DNA of 64,000 nt. Origin: Nocardia veterana NBRC 100344. GTDB taxonomy: Bacteria; Actinomycetota; Actinomycetes; Mycobacteriales; Mycobacteriaceae. The position numbers and the translations under genes are program-made. This document shows, in pieces, positions 53,229 through 64,000 of this stretch. Numbering within the stretch: position 1 is the stretch's first letter; each line of letters begins with the position of its first letter. The stretch is taken from positions 19,807 to 83,806 of the forward strand of contig NZ_BAGM01000067.1 of NCBI RefSeq assembly GCF_000308855.1. Direction: 5' to 3'. The notes under the pieces are model-generated. The model saw only the letters and a program-made list of their open reading frames with translations, had not been told where the DNA came from and searched no databases.

Positions 53229-54603
53229 GGCTGAGCTCCCACATCGTCACCGCGTCGGCATCCACCGGCTGCAGCAGCACTCGATCGATCCGGCGCCCGT
53301 CCATCCGTTCCACGCGGGCCAGCCAGCCACCGTGGGTATGCGGCTGCATGCCGTGCCCGGCACCGGCGGTCGGGCTCGGCAGCAGAACCTCGTCGCCGGC
53401 GACCGGGATGCGGCCGAGCGTGGTCAACACCAGCCCGCCGAGGGTGTCGTATTCGCCCTCCGGTGCCTCGTAGCCGGTGGCGCGCGACACCTCGTCGATG
53501 CGCAGCAGGCCCGAGCAGTTCCAGCCGAGCGCGGTGCGGCGCACGTCGAGTTCCTCCTCGTCGTGTTCGTCGCGGACGTCACCGAGGATCTCCTCGATGA
53601 TGTCCTCCATCGTCACCAGTCCGGCCGTACCGCCGTACTCGTCGACGACGAGGGCCAGCTGCATCCCGTCCGCGCGCACCCGCTCCAGCACGGTGTCGCC
53701 GTCGAGACTGGCCGGCACGATCGGAACCGGGCGGGCGATCGAGGACAGGGCGATGGTGCCGCGCTGCCCGACCGGATACAGGAAGGCCTGCTTGACGTGC
53801 ACGATGCCCAGGGTGTTGTCCAGATCGCCGTCGATGACGGGGAACCGGGACAGGCCCGTGCGCCCGGCGGCGGCGATGAGATCGGCGATCGTGTCGTTCT
53901 GGTCCAGCGTTTCGATCTTCACCCGCGGCGTCATGAGATCCTCCGCGCTGCGCTCCCCGAACAGCAGTGACCGGTCGACCACCAGCGCCGTGCGCTGATC
54001 GAGCGAGCCGCGCATGGCCGAGGTGCGCACCAGCGACCCCAATTCCTGCGGCGACCGGGCCGAGCGCAATTCCTCGGCCGGCTCGATCCCCAGTCGGCGC
54101 ACCGCCCAGTTCGCGGCACCGTTGAGGAGTTTGATCAGCCAGGAGAACACCGTGGTGAACACGATCATCGGCCCGGCGGTCCAGCGGGCGGTGGTCAGCG
54201 GTTTGGCGATCGCGATGTTCTTGGGCACCAGTTCGCCGTAGGTCATCGACAATGAGGTGGCCAGCACCAGCGCGATGACCAGGGCGATTCCGCGAGCGGT
54301 CGCGGGCCCGGCGCCGAGCGCGGTGCAGATGGGTTCGATGAGCCGGGCCAGCACCGGTTCGGCGATATAGCCGGTGACCAGGGTGGTGATGGTGATACCG
54401 AGCTGCGAGCCGGAGAGCTGGAACGACAGCGTGCGATGCGCGTGCCGCACCTGACGGGCGCGGCGGTCACCCTCGCGGGCGTGCGCCTCGACCGTGCTGC
54501 GTTCCAATGCGGTGAGCGAGAATTCGGCGGCGACGAAGATCGCCGTGCCCGCGGTGAGCGCGATGAATCCCAGCAGGCTGGCGATGGTGAGCACAACGGA
54601 CAC
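53221..54603 (-). CDS. CNNM/CorC-type hemolysin family protein (Rv1842c-like)
   Basis: This 460-residue protein has a CNNM/DUF21 membrane domain (about 1-190), with '[15 protein letters not shown]', two CBS domains (about 210-340) and a C-terminal CorC_HlyC domain (about 365-455). It is the first gene of the pair, and the paralogue downstream overlaps it by 8 bases. It starts at a GTG with only a moderate ribosome site (GGTGGG). The 263-base upstream region appears as a structured RNA leader. It matches Rv1842c. A metal, probably Mg2+, is the likely substrate or signal. Confidence 0.92.
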   Translation of the reverse strand: MSVVLTIASLLGFIALTAGTAIFVAAEFSLTALERSTVEAHAREGDRRARQVRHAHRTLSFQLSGSQLGITITTLVTGYIAEPVLARLIEPICTALGAGPATARGIALVIALVLATSLSMTYGELVPKNIAIAKPLTTARWTAGPMIVFTTVFSWLIKLLNGAANWAVRRLGIEPAEELRSARSPQELGSLVRTSAMRGSLDQRTALVVDRSLLFGERSAEDLMTPRVKIETLDQNDTIADLIAAAGRTGLSRFPVIDGDLDNTLGIVHVKQAFLYPVGQRGTIALSSIARPVPIVPASLDGDTVLERVRADGMQLALVVDEYGGTAGLVTMEDIIEEILGDVRDEHDEEELDVRRTALGWNCSGLLRIDEVSRATGYEAPEGEYDTLGGLVLTTLGRIPVAGDEVLLPSPTAGAGHGMQPHTHGGWLARVERMDGRRIDRVLLQPVDADAVTMWELSHG

Positions 54604-54622
54604 GGATCAGCACCGCCCACCA

Positions 54623-54805
54623 GGTAACGGAGGATCTGCGGAGACGGAGGCGCCGGGTTGGTCACCCGGCTCGGTAGAGGAGCCCTCCTGTGTGGCGCCC
54701 TCGGACGCGGGTGACAACTGGTTCCTTTCGCAGTGGACGAGCCGAGCAACAGCTGATACCGGTCGGCGGAGGCATGCTCCACCGGTCGGCACAGCCTATG
54801 TTACC
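54623..54805 (-). ncRNA. Structured 5' leader of the CNNM operon
   Basis: In the transcript, GGUAAC (from 54805-54800) can pair with GUUACC (from 54628-54623), closing a 183-nt domain that ends 19 bases before the GTG start. Inside are a 7-bp hairpin with one U-G pair (54765-54783), flanked by the 10-base direct repeat ACCGGTCGGC (54758-54767 and 54781-54790), and a perfect 7-bp hairpin (54652-54670). The shape suggests a cis-regulatory RNA, possibly metal-responsive. I do not recognise the core of the ykoK (M-box) or any other named class. Confidence 0.45.
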
Positions 54806-54866
54806 GGGAGCCGGAGGCCGGTCCGGCGGGGCGGCGCGCCGCGGGACGAAATCGTACGGACGATCG

Positions 54867-57372
<2,506 letters not shown>

Positions 57373-57500
57373 CGCAACCCTCCCGCATCCTCGGCGTGCA
57401 CGTCCGATCGTAATGTCACGCACCAGCGCGGACGAGCGGCAGCGGTCGCGGCGGTACGCTGGCAGCCACCATCGGACGCGGACGCGCCAGGAGTATGCCG

Positions 57501-58919
57501 ATGACGCGGTACAGCCAGACCCTGCACGGCACCACCTACGCATTCGACGGCCTGGTCGATCTGCTGGCCAAAGCCACACCGCGGCGCAGCGGCGACGAAT
57601 TGGCCGGCTGCGCCGCCACATCGGATGCCGAGCGGGCTGCCGCCCAGTGGGCACTGGCCGAGGTACCGCTGACCGAATTCCTGAACGACCCCGTGGTGCC
57701 CTACGAGACCGACGAGGTCACGCGGCTGATCCTCGATTCACACGATCGGGCGGCGTTCGGCCCGATCGCGGATCTGACCGTCGGGGGGCTCCGGGACCGG
57801 TTGCTGGCCCTGGCCACCGGGACCGCCGGACCGCCGGGCGACGAACTGCGTTGTCTCGCACCGGGTCTCACCCCGGAGATGGTGGCCGCGGTCGCCAAGC
57901 TCATGCGCAATCAGGATCTGATCGCGGTGGCCCGGGCGGCCGAGGTTCGCTCGGCCTTTCGCACCACGATCGGCCTGCCGGGCCGGCTGAGCACCCGGCT
58001 GCAGCCCAACCATCCCACCGACGATCCGCGCGGGATCGCCGCCGCGGTCCTGGACGGGCTGCTGCTCGGCTGCGGCGATGCGGTGATCGGGGTCAATCCG
58101 GCCACCGATTCCCCGCACGCCGCCGCCGAATTACTGCACCTGCTCGACGATATCCGCACGCGATACGACATTCCGGTGCAGTCCTGTGTGCTCGCCCACG
58201 TCACCACCACCCTCGGGTTGATCGAGTCCGGGGCGCCGGTGGATCTGGTGTTCCAGTCGATCGCCGGGACCGAGGCGGCCAATGCCGGATTCGGGGTGAA
58301 TCTGGCGCTGCTGCGCGAGGCGAATGCCGCCGGTCGAGCCCTCGGGCGCGGCACGGTCGGCGACAACGTGATGTATTTCGAGACCGGCCAGGGCGCCGCG
58401 CTGTCGGCGGGTGCGCATCTGGGCACCGGCGGCAGACCGGTCGATCAGCAGACGCTGGAGGCGCGCGCCTACGCCGTGGCGCGCGAACTGGACCCGCTGC
58501 TGGTCAACACGGTGGTCGGATTCATCGGCCCGGAATATCTGTACGACGGTAAGCAGATCATCCGGGCCGGACTCGAGGACCACTTCTGCGGCAAGCTGCT
58601 CGGGCTGCCGATGGGGGTGGATGTCTGCTACACCAACCATGCAGAGGCGGATCAGGATGATATGGACACCCTGCTCACCCTGCTGGGCGCGGCGGGGGTC
58701 GCGTTCGTCATCACGGTTCCGGGCGCCGACGACGTGATGCTGGGATATCAGAGCCTGAGCTTTCACGACGCGCTGTCCGTGCGCCGGACTCTCGGATTGG
58801 CGCCCGCGCCGGAATTCGAGCGCTGGCTGGCGAGATCGGGCATGCTGGACGATCACGGCGGCATCGCCGCCGTGGAACCGGCCACCTCACCGCTGCGGGA
58901 AGTAGGGCGATCGCGATGA
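57501..58919 (+). CDS. eutB: Ethanolamine ammonia-lyase large subunit
   Basis: This 472-residue large subunit of the AdoCbl-dependent ammonia-lyase converts ethanolamine to acetaldehyde and ammonia. It carries the family's TIM-barrel segments: 'PGRLSTRLQPNHPTDD', 'SGAPVDLVFQSIAGTEAANAGFG' and 'YFETGQGAALSAGA'. AGGAG is 7 bases before the ATG at 57501, favouring that Met over one two codons earlier. It overlaps eutC by 4 bases. No EutA, permease or cobalamin riboswitch is visible nearby. Confidence 0.95.
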   Translation: MTRYSQTLHGTTYAFDGLVDLLAKATPRRSGDELAGCAATSDAERAAAQWALAEVPLTEFLNDPVVPYETDEVTRLILDSHDRAAFGPIADLTVGGLRDRLLALATGTAGPPGDELRCLAPGLTPEMVAAVAKLMRNQDLIAVARAAEVRSAFRTTIGLPGRLSTRLQPNHPTDDPRGIAAAVLDGLLLGCGDAVIGVNPATDSPHAAAELLHLLDDIRTRYDIPVQSCVLAHVTTTLGLIESGAPVDLVFQSIAGTEAANAGFGVNLALLREANAAGRALGRGTVGDNVMYFETGQGAALSAGAHLGTGGRPVDQQTLEARAYAVARELDPLLVNTVVGFIGPEYLYDGKQIIRAGLEDHFCGKLLGLPMGVDVCYTNHAEADQDDMDTLLTLLGAAGVAFVITVPGADDVMLGYQSLSFHDALSVRRTLGLAPAPEFERWLARSGMLDDHGGIAAVEPATSPLREVGRSR

Positions 58920-59752
58920 CCGAGCGGTCGCAGACTCCGGCGGGTCCCGTCCCCGAGGGCGCGGCGAGCGGTCGGCCCGGCCCCCGGGTGGACGATGCGG
59001 AAAAGGCTGGGGGACAGGACTTCTGGCAGGAACTGCGGCGCAGTACCCCGGCTCGGATCGGGCTCGGCCGCGCCGGGGACGCGCTGCCGACTGCACGCGT
59101 GCTCGAATTGCGGTCCGCGCACGCGGTCGCGCGCGACGCGGTGCACACACCGCTGGACGTGGACGATCTGGCGATGCGGGTGGCGGCCGTCGGTCTGGGC
59201 GAACCGGTCCGGGTGACCAGCCGGGCCCGCGACCGTGCCGAATATCTGCGCCGGCCCGACCTCGGCCGGTTACCCGAGGATGCCGATTCGGTACTCGTCC
59301 CGCGCGGCAACGCGGACGTGGGTTTCGTTCTGGCCGACGGGCTTTCGTCGCAGGCGCTCACCGCGCACGGCCCGGCGCTCCTCGCCGCCCTGGCCGAGGC
59401 GCTCGCACCCCGGTGGACGCTGGCGACTCCGGTGATCGCCACCCAGGCGCGGGTCGCGCTGGGTGATCATCTCGGCGCGGCGATGGGGGTGCGCACGGTG
59501 CTCGTGCTGATCGGGGAACGGCCCGGGCTGTCGGTTGCCGACAGTCTCGGGATCTACCTGACCCATCGCCCGCGGCCCGGCCGTACCGATGCCGAACGCA
59601 ACTGCGTCTCCAATATCCATCCGCCGGCGGGCCTCGGCTATCGGCAGGCCGCGGCGGTGGTCGCGCGCCTGATCAGCGGTGCGCATACCCTCGGGCGCTC
59701 CGGGGTGGACCTCAAGGATCAGTCGGGTGCGGCAGCGGTGGAGCGCGGCTAA
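58916..59752 (+). CDS. eutC: Ethanolamine ammonia-lyase small subunit
   Basis: This 278-residue small subunit completes the ethanolamine ammonia-lyase active site and helps bind cobalamin. Conserved parts are 'TPARIGLGRAGDALPTARVLELRSAHAVARDAVHTPLD' and 'AERNCVSNIHPPAGLGY'. The start overlaps the eutB stop as ATGA. The pair must be translated together. The N-terminal 30 residues are disordered. Its 3' end overlaps the helicase gene on the other strand by 4 bases. Confidence 0.94.
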   Translation: MTERSQTPAGPVPEGAASGRPGPRVDDAEKAGGQDFWQELRRSTPARIGLGRAGDALPTARVLELRSAHAVARDAVHTPLDVDDLAMRVAAVGLGEPVRVTSRARDRAEYLRRPDLGRLPEDADSVLVPRGNADVGFVLADGLSSQALTAHGPALLAALAEALAPRWTLATPVIATQARVALGDHLGAAMGVRTVLVLIGERPGLSVADSLGIYLTHRPRPGRTDAERNCVSNIHPPAGLGYRQAAAVVARLISGAHTLGRSGVDLKDQSGAAAVERG

Positions 59753-61368
59753 TTTGCTGCGCGCTCGCTCGGGCCGCCGCGCGGATATCGCCGCCGGGCG
59801 TTTCGCCGGGAGGTGCCGGGCGTGTCGGCCGGCGTGGCCACGGGCGCCGGCGCCGCCGGATCCGCGACCGGGCGCCCGCTGGGTGGTCGTGCCCCGGTCA
59901 CCTCGGTGAGCAGCGGATCGCCGGGGCGCACGCGCAGTGGGCGGCAGTCGATACCGGCGTCGCGAAGCAGCTGCGCGACCTCGGCGCCGTCGTCGGTGGT
60001 GAGGGTGACGACCGTGCCGGGTGCGCCCGCCCGGCCGGTGCGCCCGGACCGGTGCAGGTAATCCTTGGCGTCGGCGGCCGGATCGACGTGGACCACCAGC
60101 GTGATGTCGTCGACGTGGATGCCCCGCGCGGCCACATCGGTGGCGACCAGCACCGGAGCGGCGCCCGTCGAGAAGGCCGACAGCGTGCGGATTCGCTGAT
60201 TCTGCGTGAGGCCACCGTGCAGCGCGACCGCCGCCACGCCGGATTCGCGCAGGCGTCGTGCGAGTTTGTCCGCACCGTACTGGGTGCGGACGAACAGCAG
60301 GGTCCGGCCGGCGCGCGCGGCGATCGCCGTCACCACCGCGCGTTTGTCGGCGGTGCGGACCTGCAGGAGGTGATGGGTGACCGTACCGGTGTGGTTGGCG
60401 GGGGTGGCGACCCCGGGCTCGGAAACCGTTGGGGTGCCGAGGTTTCCGCTGGTCGCCCGCTCGGTCGGAGCGGACGGGCCGAATGCCGGACGACCCTCCG
60501 CGTCCGGTACGGCCGTGTCCATCTCGGATCCGGTGCTGATCTCGTGGCGGACCGGGTCGTTCAGGTAGTCGCGGACCAGGGTGTCGACCGCGCCGTCGAG
60601 CGTCGCCGAGAACAACAGATGCTGGCAGCCCGGAGGAAGCCGATCGAGGATGGCGCGCACCTGATCGATGAAACCGAGCTGGGCCATGTGGTCTGCTTCG
60701 TCGACGGTCACCACGCGGATCGCGTCCAGGGCGACCGCACCCTGCCCGAGCAGATCGGTGAGGCGCCCGGGCGTGGCGACCAGGAGATCCACCCCGCGAG
60801 CCAGCCGGTCGGCCTGGCGCCCGAGCGGCATTCCGCCGACCGCCGCGGCCGGCCGCAGACCCAGCGACAGCGCCGGTTCGTCGAGTGCGCGCTCGATCTG
60901 CAGGGCGAGCTCCCGGGTCGGGGCGAGGACGAGCGCGCGTGGCCGCCGCGGGGCGGAGGCGCCCCGGCGCAGCCGCACCAGTATCGGCAAACCGAATGCG
61001 AGCGTTTTCCCGGAGCCGGTGGCCGCACGCCCGAGTACGTCGCGCCCGGCGAGCACATCCGGAATCGCGGCGGCCTGGATGGGAAACGCGGTGCGCAGGT
61101 CGGCCCGGCGCAACGCCTGCACGAGTTCGACCGGGAGTCCGAGTGTGGCGAACGTCGGGCCGGTGGCGGTGGCAGGGCGGTCGCGGGCCGTGTCCGCATC
61201 GGAGGTGTGTCGGCGCGCGGGTGGTTCGCCGTTTCCGCTCGAGGGCTTCCGGGGTCCGGCGGCACCCCGGCCGTCGCGCACCGGGTGACGGGATCGGTCG
61301 TTCGCCCCCGCCGGTCGGCCGCTCCCGCCGCGCCGGGGTCCGCTGCTGCGGCGCCGACGCTCAGGCAC
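59749..61368 (-). CDS. DEAD-box RNA helicase
   Basis: This 539-residue ATP-dependent RNA helicase has all the motifs: the Q motif near 98, Walker A ATGSGKT at 116-122, DEAD near 222, SAT near 253, and HRSGRTGR near 450. An unusual insert of about 40 residues (Gly/Pro/Thr-rich, near 300-340) separates the two RecA domains. The N-terminal 70 residues are basic and disordered. It overlaps the M56 gene by 8 bases. It probably remodels RNA in cold stress or ribosome assembly. Confidence 0.93.
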   Translation of the reverse strand: MPERRRRSSGPRRGGSGRPAGANDRSRHPVRDGRGAAGPRKPSSGNGEPPARRHTSDADTARDRPATATGPTFATLGLPVELVQALRRADLRTAFPIQAAAIPDVLAGRDVLGRAATGSGKTLAFGLPILVRLRRGASAPRRPRALVLAPTRELALQIERALDEPALSLGLRPAAAVGGMPLGRQADRLARGVDLLVATPGRLTDLLGQGAVALDAIRVVTVDEADHMAQLGFIDQVRAILDRLPPGCQHLLFSATLDGAVDTLVRDYLNDPVRHEISTGSEMDTAVPDAEGRPAFGPSAPTERATSGNLGTPTVSEPGVATPANHTGTVTHHLLQVRTADKRAVVTAIAARAGRTLLFVRTQYGADKLARRLRESGVAAVALHGGLTQNQRIRTLSAFSTGAAPVLVATDVAARGIHVDDITLVVHVDPAADAKDYLHRSGRTGRAGAPGTVVTLTTDDGAEVAQLLRDAGIDCRPLRVRPGDPLLTEVTGARPPSGRPVADPAAPAPVATPADTPGTSRRNARRRYPRGGPSERAAN

Positions 61369-62338
61369 GAAGCAGCCGGTTCAATTCGACCAGCCAGGGA
61401 ATCGCCACCGCGAGCGTGGGGACGACCAGAATCGCGGCGGCGGTGACGTATGCCGCGGTCGCGATGCGCAGATCGCCCAGGGGTCCGGTCAGCCGCTGGA
61501 TCCGGATCAGGGTGGTCGGACCGCCGGCGGCCATCGCCCCCTGCGGCGCGGTCGAATTCGAACACGTCACCAGGGCCCGCGCCAGCGGGGCCGGCCCGGT
61601 CACCTTGACCGCGGAATCGTCGGCGAGCAGTTCGATCAGCAGCTTCACCGAATCCAGCGCGGACTTGCTGCGCACCACGCGCGGGAACGCCTCGTGGGCC
61701 GCGGTGAACGCTTCCAGCACCAGATCGTGCCGAGCGCGCAGATGTGACCGCTCATGGCTGACGATGGCGGTGAGCTCGGCCTTCGACAGATTCGCGAATG
61801 TGCCCTGACTGAGCACGACACGCTGGCGCAGGCCGGGCAGACAGTAGGCGATCGGTTCGGCGGCGGCGAGCACCCGGATATCGGCGGCGCGGGTCCCGGC
61901 CAGGGGTGAGGTGGCGAGCAGATCGCCGTGGGCCGGATCGCCGCCCTGATCGAGCAGGTCGACCAGCATGCGATGACGGGCGCGGCGGCGCCGGGTGTGC
62001 ACACCCACCCGGATCACCGCGTAGATCAGGCGGGCGCCGACCAGCAGGGTGAGGGCGAAGACGACCACGTAGACCAGCCACAGCGCCAGGCCCAGGGCGT
62101 CGATCTCCTTGGTCGGCGAGGTGGTCGGCCGGCCGTCCGGGCCCGGCACCAGCAGCAGACTGGCGATCGCCAGACCGGATCCGAAGGCCGACAGCACTGC
62201 CGCCAGCGCCACGGCCTGCCACAGCACCAGCGCCGCGCGCGGGGTCCGGTACGGCCAGGTGGCTCGGCTGAGCAGCGCCGGGACCGGTCCCGCCAGAAGC
62301 AAAGCGAGACCGGCGAAGACCGGCGCGGTTGCGTTCAT
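61361..62338 (-). CDS. M56-family membrane metallopeptidase (Rv1845c-like)
   Basis: This 325-residue protein has four to five membrane helices and an HExxH zinc motif, His195-Glu196-x-x-His199, in a BlaR1-type peptidase domain facing the cytoplasm. It has no penicillin-binding sensor domain. It corresponds to Rv1845c, which pairs with BlaI. The start at 62338 is chosen by the signal-like N-terminus; the ribosome site is weak. It lies 62 bases after blaI. Cleavage of BlaI in response to cell-wall or respiratory stress is the likely role. Confidence 0.9.
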   Translation of the reverse strand: MNATAPVFAGLALLLAGPVPALLSRATWPYRTPRAALVLWQAVALAAVLSAFGSGLAIASLLLVPGPDGRPTTSPTKEIDALGLALWLVYVVVFALTLLVGARLIYAVIRVGVHTRRRRARHRMLVDLLDQGGDPAHGDLLATSPLAGTRAADIRVLAAAEPIAYCLPGLRQRVVLSQGTFANLSKAELTAIVSHERSHLRARHDLVLEAFTAAHEAFPRVVRSKSALDSVKLLIELLADDSAVKVTGPAPLARALVTCSNSTAPQGAMAAGGPTTLIRIQRLTGPLGDLRIATAAYVTAAAILVVPTLAVAIPWLVELNRLLRA

Positions 62339-62400
62339 TCTCAGCTCACTGCGTTGTGGGGCCAGGGCCCGAGATCGCGGCGCCGGAGAGCACCGCACAG

Positions 62401-62838
62401 CTACTGCGGCGGGGCGACTCCGTTGTCGTCGGACGCGGTGTTCTCGTCGTCGGACGGGTTGCGCGCGGCCTCGGTTGCTTCGAGCTTAGCGAGTGCGTCG
62501 CGGAGTGCGGCAGCCTCATCCTTTCCGACCTGTTCGACGAAGTGCACCAGGGCCGCCCGGCGCGAGCCGACCTCGTCGGCCTGCTGCAGCGCATCGACCA
62601 TCAGACTGGCGACGAGTTCGTCGCGGGTGTGCACGGGTGCGTACCGGTGCGCCCGGTCGTCGCGCTGCTGCACGACCAGATTCTTCTTCGCGAGTCGCTG
62701 CAGCACGGTCATCACCGTGGTGTACGCGAGTTCGCGGCGTGCGGCGAGGGCTTCATGGACCTGCCGGACCGTCTGCGGTTCATCGGCCGACCACAACTGG
62801 TCCATGACCGCTTTCTCGAGTTCACCAAGACCTGCCAT
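62401..62838 (-). CDS. blaI: BlaI-family repressor
   Basis: This 145-residue winged-helix repressor has 'LGELEKAVMDQLWSADEPQTVRQVHEALAARRELAYTTVMTVLQRL' in the DNA-binding domain at 4-50. A C-terminal dimerisation domain follows, with an acidic disordered tail beyond residue 125. The M56 peptidase downstream is its expected partner. An operator-like site lies upstream of its start. It is the Rv1846c counterpart. Confidence 0.95.
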   Translation of the reverse strand: MAGLGELEKAVMDQLWSADEPQTVRQVHEALAARRELAYTTVMTVLQRLAKKNLVVQQRDDRAHRYAPVHTRDELVASLMVDALQQADEVGSRRAALVHFVEQVGKDEAAALRDALAKLEATEAARNPSDDENTASDDNGVAPPQ

Positions 62839-62872
62839 CCCTCCAGCTTACGGAGGCAACGACACAAATGCG

Positions 62873-62889
62873 TACTACCGTTCGTCGTA
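62873..62889. promoter_or_regulatory. BlaI-type operator candidate
   Basis: TACTAC (62873-62878) and GTCGTA (62884-62889) form a dyad of five matched pairs out of six around a 5-base spacer, close to the TACTACA-TGTAGTA mycobacterial BlaI site. It is 34 bases before the blaI start. Confidence 0.5.
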
Positions 62890-62915
62890 ACCGGTCGGTA
62901 GCTGTGTGGGATTTT

Positions 62916-63827
62916 TCATAGCCCGGTCGGGGAACTCTCACCGGGCGTTCCGGCACGTGGTCCGCCGACGGCGCCGATGACGTGACGCGAACCGATCGGG
63001 ACGATCATCGGGCGCTCCGACACCGGGTCGGTGTGCACCTCGGCCCGCAGGCCGAACACCGAGCTCAGCAGCTCGGTGTCGACGACCTCGGCGGGCCTGC
63101 CCTGCGCGACGATGCGCCCCTCGCGCATCACGATCAGCCGGTCGCTGTAGCGGATCGCCAGATTCAGATCGTGCAGCACCATCACCACCGTGCGGCCGAG
63201 GTCGTCGTGCAAGCGGTCGACCAGATCGAGGACCTCGAGGGAATGGGCGAGGTCCAGATAGGTGGTCGGCTCGTCGAGCAGCAGGATGTCGGTGCCCTGC
63301 GCCAGCGCCATCGAAATCCAGGCCCGCTGCCGCTGCCCGCCGGACAGCTCGTCGAGGGTGCGGTCGGCCAGATCCTGCACGCCGGTCTGCGCGAGCGCGT
63401 GAGCGACTTCGGTTTCGTCGTCGGCCGACCACTGCCGCAGCCACGACTGGTGCGGATGCCGGCCGCGGGCGACCAGATCGGCCACCGTCAGGCCCTCCGG
63501 TGCGACCGGGGTCTGCGGCAACATGCCGACGATCCGGGCCACCTCCCGAGTCTTCATGGTGGCGATCGCCTTACCGTCCAGCAGAACTCGGCCCGCGCTG
63601 GGGCGCAACAGCCGGCCCAGGCCGCGCAGCAGGGTGGACTTCCCGCAGCCGTTGGGACCGATGACGGTGGTGATCAGCCCGGGTTCGATATCCACACTGA
63701 GACCGTCGACGATCACCCGGCCGCCGTATCCGAGCGTGATGTCCTCGGCGGCGAGGCGGTGCCGGGCGTCGGGTGCCGCGGTCGCGGGGGAATCGGGGGT
63801 GATCCGGTGGTGGGTTCGAGTGCTCAC
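62916..63827 (-). CDS. Iron-siderophore ABC transporter ATP-binding protein
   Basis: This 303-residue ATPase has the Walker A GPNGCGKST at 57-65, the LSGGQRQR signature near 160, and Walker B LLLDEPTTYLDLAH near 180. It belongs to the FepC/FecE group that powers ferric-siderophore uptake. The N-terminal 22 residues are unstructured. Its GTG start overlaps the stop of the permease gene as GTGA, so the two are coupled. It converges with no gene; blaI lies downstream on the same strand. Confidence 0.94.
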   Translation of the reverse strand: MSTRTHHRITPDSPATAAPDARHRLAAEDITLGYGGRVIVDGLSVDIEPGLITTVIGPNGCGKSTLLRGLGRLLRPSAGRVLLDGKAIATMKTREVARIVGMLPQTPVAPEGLTVADLVARGRHPHQSWLRQWSADDETEVAHALAQTGVQDLADRTLDELSGGQRQRAWISMALAQGTDILLLDEPTTYLDLAHSLEVLDLVDRLHDDLGRTVVMVLHDLNLAIRYSDRLIVMREGRIVAQGRPAEVVDTELLSSVFGLRAEVHTDPVSERPMIVPIGSRHVIGAVGGPRAGTPGESSPTGL

Positions 63828-64000
63828 AATGTCGCCTTCCGGTTCACACGGATCAGTAACAACAGCAGGAACGGGCCGCCGAACGCGGCGGTGACCAGGC
63901 CGACGGGCAGATCCACCGGGACGACGGTCCGGGCCGCGACGTCGGCGGCGATCACGACCAGCGCGCCGGTCAGGGCCGACCCGATGACCGGCTCCCCGGG
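63824..64000 (-). CDS. FecCD-type siderophore permease (partial, runs off right edge)
   Basis: The last 58 codons are visible, and the frame is open at the right edge. The final stretch 'DLPVGLVTAAFGGPFLLLLLIRVNR' is the conserved C-terminal end of FecCD permeases. Its stop overlaps the ATP-binding gene's GTG by 4 bases. The rest of the gene and any partner permease or binding protein lie outside the window. Confidence 0.88.
   Translation of the reverse strand, partial: PGEPVIGSALTGALVVIAADVAARTVVPVDLPVGLVTAAFGGPFLLLLLIRVNRKATL

Noticed and set aside
54604..54866. M-box (ykoK) magnesium riboswitch
   Set aside because: The GUUAGGUGAGGCUCC-type core and CUGCUGCCC...GGGUCAACAG pairing are absent, so only an unclassified leader is reported.
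57373..57500. Cobalamin riboswitch ahead of eutBC
   Set aside because: The 128-base gap is too short and has no B12-box-like sequence.

Overview
The window is high-GC actinobacterial chromosome, most likely from a Nocardia-type mycolic-acid bacterium (Mycobacteriales). The reasoning is as follows. Coding is dense, with frequent GTG starts and 4-base start/stop overlaps. There are GarA, WhiB-like, WS/DGAT, CYP125, ChoD and PPOX-type proteins. Gene order matches two blocks of the Mycobacterium tuberculosis chromosome: pgsA2-gcvH-garA-Rv1828-Rv1829-Rv1830-gcvP...glcB, and Rv1841c-Rv1842c-guaB1...Rv1845c-blaI. The genus is inferred from this; no rRNA or species marker is present.

1-6.3 kb is an accessory, probably integrated element cut by the left edge. 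It carries a class II glutamine amidotransferase (partial) overlapped by a Cys-rich amidoligase-like protein. Further along are unknown small genes, a zinc-ribbon membrane protein, an excisionase-like HTH protein and a complete tyrosine integrase. The integrase ends 28 bases from the 3' end of a host acyl-CoA dehydrogenase gene.

6.3-29.4 kb is a lipid and steroid metabolism region: two acyl-CoA dehydrogenase/oxidase genes, alcohol dehydrogenase, alpha/beta hydrolase, WS/DGAT acyltransferase, a two-SDR acyl-CoA reductase, CYP125 and a ChoD-like oxidase. Two genes (hydrolase, WS/DGAT) have perfect KstR-type boxes (TnnAACnnGTTnnA) just upstream and CYP125 has a near-perfect one, which suggests one sterol/lipid regulon. 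Between these lie AraC and TetR regulators, a polysaccharide deacetylase, heme oxygenase, a DUF4241 gene next to an IS5-type transposase remnant, asnB, thrE, a PAP2 phosphatase and a NERD protein.

29.5-43.9 kb is the conserved glycine-cleavage/nitrogen-carbon block: CDP-alcohol phosphatidyltransferase, gcvH, garA, two MerR regulators flanking a bifunctional-nuclease-fold protein, a tandem glycine riboswitch and gcvP. It continues with a VWA protein, a whiB-HNH-microORF operon, a secreted lipase and glcB (malate synthase G). GcvP/GcvH, GarA and GlcB link glycine/glyoxylate use to control of the TCA cycle.

44-52 kb holds small regulator-target pairs (TetR with a membrane exporter-like protein, PadR with a peptide deformylase), a hotdog-like protein, a DUF305/LVIVD secreted pair and two NTF2-fold proteins. 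52-64 kb holds two CNNM/CorC-type membrane proteins with a structured leader, guaB1 (GMP reductase), a PPOX flavoprotein, DUF1992, eutBC, a DEAD-box helicase, an M56 peptidase/BlaI pair and a siderophore ABC transporter cut by the right edge. No rRNA, tRNA or CRISPR array was seen.
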